This document shows positions 62,623-64,000 of a DNA stretch of 64,000 bases, one piece after another; position 1 is the stretch's first letter, and every line of letters starts with the position of its first letter. Made by a program: the position numbers and the translations under genes. The DNA is from Pseudomonas entomophila. Its GTDB lineage: Bacteria > Pseudomonadota > Gammaproteobacteria > Pseudomonadales > Pseudomonadaceae. Under the pieces are notes generated by a model that was not told the DNA's origin, made no database searches, and saw only the letters and a program-made list of their open reading frames with translations. The stretch is from NCBI RefSeq assembly GCF_023277925.1, contig NZ_CP063832.1:4701001-4765000 (forward strand). Direction: 5' to 3'.

Positions 62623-64000
62623 TCAACCCTGCTTCACTTCACGCAGCGCCTTGCCCTTCACCGGTGCATCGCCCGCCACATAGTACTTGGCGGTGCTGCG
62701 CGGCAGCGGCTTGCGGCCACGGATCTTGTCCGAGATTTTCTCGGCGATCATGATCGTGGTGGCGTTCAGGTTGCCGGTGATGATCAGCGGCATGATCGAC
62801 GCGTCGACCACACGCAGGCCCTGCATGCCGTGCACGCGGCCTTCGCCGTCTACCACTGCCATGTCGTCGGTGCCCATCTTGCACGAGCAGGACGGGTGGA
62901 AGGCGGTTTCGGCGTGCTCGCGGATGAACTTGTCGAGCTCTTCATCGGTTTGCACGTGGGCGCCCGGGCTGATCTCACGACCACGGAACGCGTCCAGCGC
63001 AGGCTGGGCCATGATTTCACGGGTCAGGCGGATGCCATCGCGGAATTCCTGCCAGTCCTGCTCGGTGGACATGTAGTTGAACAGGATGCTTGGGTGCTGG
63101 CGCGGGTCTTTCGACTTGGCCTGGATGCGACCGCGAGCAGGCGAGCGCATGGAGCCCATGTGCGCCTGGAAGCCATGCTCTTTCACACCGTTCGAGCCGT
63201 TGTAGTTAATCGCCACCGGCAGGAAGTGGTACTGGATGTTCGGCCACTTGAATTCAGGGCGGGTGCGGATGAAGCCACCGGCCTCGAATTGGTTGCTGGC
63301 GCCGATGCCGGTGCCGTTGAACAGCCATTCGGCACCGATTTTCGGCTGGTTCCACCACAGCAGCGATGGGTACAGCGACACCGGCTGGGTGCAGGCGTAC
63401 TGCAGGTACAGTTCCAGGTGGTCCTGCAGGTTCTCACCGACGCCCGGCAGGTCGTGGACCACCGGGATGTCGAGGCTTTCCAGCAGGGCGCGCGGGCCGA
63501 CGCCGGAACGCTGCAGCAACTGCGGCGAGGCGATGGCGCCGGAGGAAACGATGACTTCCTTGCGCGCGCGGGCTTCGACGCGCTCTTCGCTGTCACCTAC
63601 CAGGTAGCTCACGCCAATGGCGCGCTTGCCGTCGAACAGCACGCGGTCGCTCAGGGCGTGGGTGACGATGGTCAGGTTCGGGCGCTTCTTGGCCTGGTCC
63701 AGGTAGCCGCGGGCGGTACTGGAGCGGCGGCCGTTCTTGGTGACCGAACGGTCCATCGGGCCGAAGCCTTCCTGCTGGTAGCCGTTGAGGTCTTCGGTGC
63801 GCGGGTAGCCAGCCTGCACGCCGGCTTCGACCATGGCGTGGAACAGCGGGTTGTTGCCGGCTTTCGGCGTGGCCACGCTGACCGGGCCTTCGCCACCGTG
63901 GTAGTCGTTCGGGCCGATGTCGCGTGTTTCGGCTTTACGGAAATACGGCAGGCAGTCCAGGTAGGTCCAGTCTTCCAGGCCTGGCAGTTCCGCCCAGCCG
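62623..64000 (-). CDS. betA: BetA, choline dehydrogenase (partial, N-terminus off window)
   Basis: The C-terminal 458 residues of an FAD-dependent GMC oxidoreductase that oxidises choline to betaine aldehyde. Visible are the second GMC signature [33 protein letters not shown], the catalytic His in [11 protein letters not shown], and the C-terminal Asn in [10 protein letters not shown]. The gene runs past the right edge, so the FAD-binding N-terminus is not seen. It stands alone here as the betIBA partners would lie beyond. Confidence 0.94.
   Translation of the reverse strand, partial: GWAELPGLEDWTYLDCLPYFRKAETRDIGPNDYHGGEGPVSVATPKAGNNPLFHAMVEAGVQAGYPRTEDLNGYQQEGFGPMDRSVTKNGRRSSTARGYLDQAKKRPNLTIVTHALSDRVLFDGKRAIGVSYLVGDSEERVEARARKEVIVSSGAIASPQLLQRSGVGPRALLESLDIPVVHDLPGVGENLQDHLELYLQYACTQPVSLYPSLLWWNQPKIGAEWLFNGTGIGASNQFEAGGFIRTRPEFKWPNIQYHFLPVAINYNGSNGVKEHGFQAHMGSMRSPARGRIQAKSKDPRQHPSILFNYMSTEQDWQEFRDGIRLTREIMAQPALDAFRGREISPGAHVQTDEELDKFIREHAETAFHPSCSCKMGTDDMAVVDGEGRVHGMQGLRVVDASIMPLIITGNLNATTIMIAEKISDKIRGRKPLPRSTAKYYVAGDAPVKGKALREVKQG

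Overview
The window is chromosomal DNA from a Pseudomonas, most likely the P. putida group. The evidence is gene order: hemW-rdgB-DUF4426-metW-metX-yggT-proC-yggS next to pilT, and ponA/pilM diverging next to aroKB-damX-gltBD-hemE. High GC content and many P. putida-type palindromic REP elements (core CCGGCTTGCCGGCGAA) agree. Most of the window is core genome. The accessory part is an 18-kb block at about 35.6-54.2 kb.

Layout. 1-5.3 kb (minus): hemW (cut by the window edge), rdgB, a DUF4426 protein, metW, metX, yggT, proC and yggS. 5.4-8.5 kb: pilT, an NlpC/P60 hydrolase, a double-TM2 protein and an FtsN-like SPOR protein. 8.5-15.4 kb: argS, priA, rpmE, a secreted thermonuclease and a short malic enzyme. 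15.5-25.1 kb: PBP1A diverging from pilM, pilN, a pilO-pilP fusion and a short pilQ, followed by aroK, aroB and a DamX-like ATPase/SPOR protein. 25.4-35.5 kb: gltB, gltD, hemE, a periplasmic BOF protein, and a divergent MFS transporter/LysR regulator pair.

35.6-54.2 kb (all minus): a tightly overlapped operon of about 21 genes that I read as an aryl polyene (APE) biosynthesis cluster, related to the xanthomonadin and flexirubin pigments. Running from the promoter at about 54.15 kb it encodes a cysteine-less ketosynthase-like chain-length factor (ApeC), an acyltransferase (ApeD), two ACPs (ApeE, ApeF), a membrane protein (ApeG), a fused aryl ligase-dehydratase (ApeH-ApeI), a GT2 glycosyltransferase and a separate LpxL-like acyltransferase (together equivalent to ApeJ), an aromatic amino acid ammonia lyase, a thioesterase (ApeK), a LolA-like carrier (ApeL), an MMPL exporter (ApeM), a Kef/CPA2-like antiporter, a flavin-dependent halogenase-like enzyme, a SAM methyltransferase, a lipoprotein (ApeN), a ketosynthase (ApeO), a dehydratase (ApeP), a ketoreductase (ApeQ), a second ketosynthase (ApeR) and a final small lipoprotein. 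The predicted product is an outer-membrane aryl polyene lipid whose aromatic head may start from an ammonia-lyase product and may be halogenated and O-methylated. These tailoring genes are not in the minimal E. coli type APE set.

54.4-64 kb: an orphan ParA ATPase, trxC, selO, an MscK-type mechanosensitive channel, an NhaP2-type K+/H+ antiporter and the 3' part of betA (its start lies beyond the window). No tRNA, rRNA, CRISPR array, insertion sequence or prophage was seen. All products and starts come from reading the sequence, without database searches.
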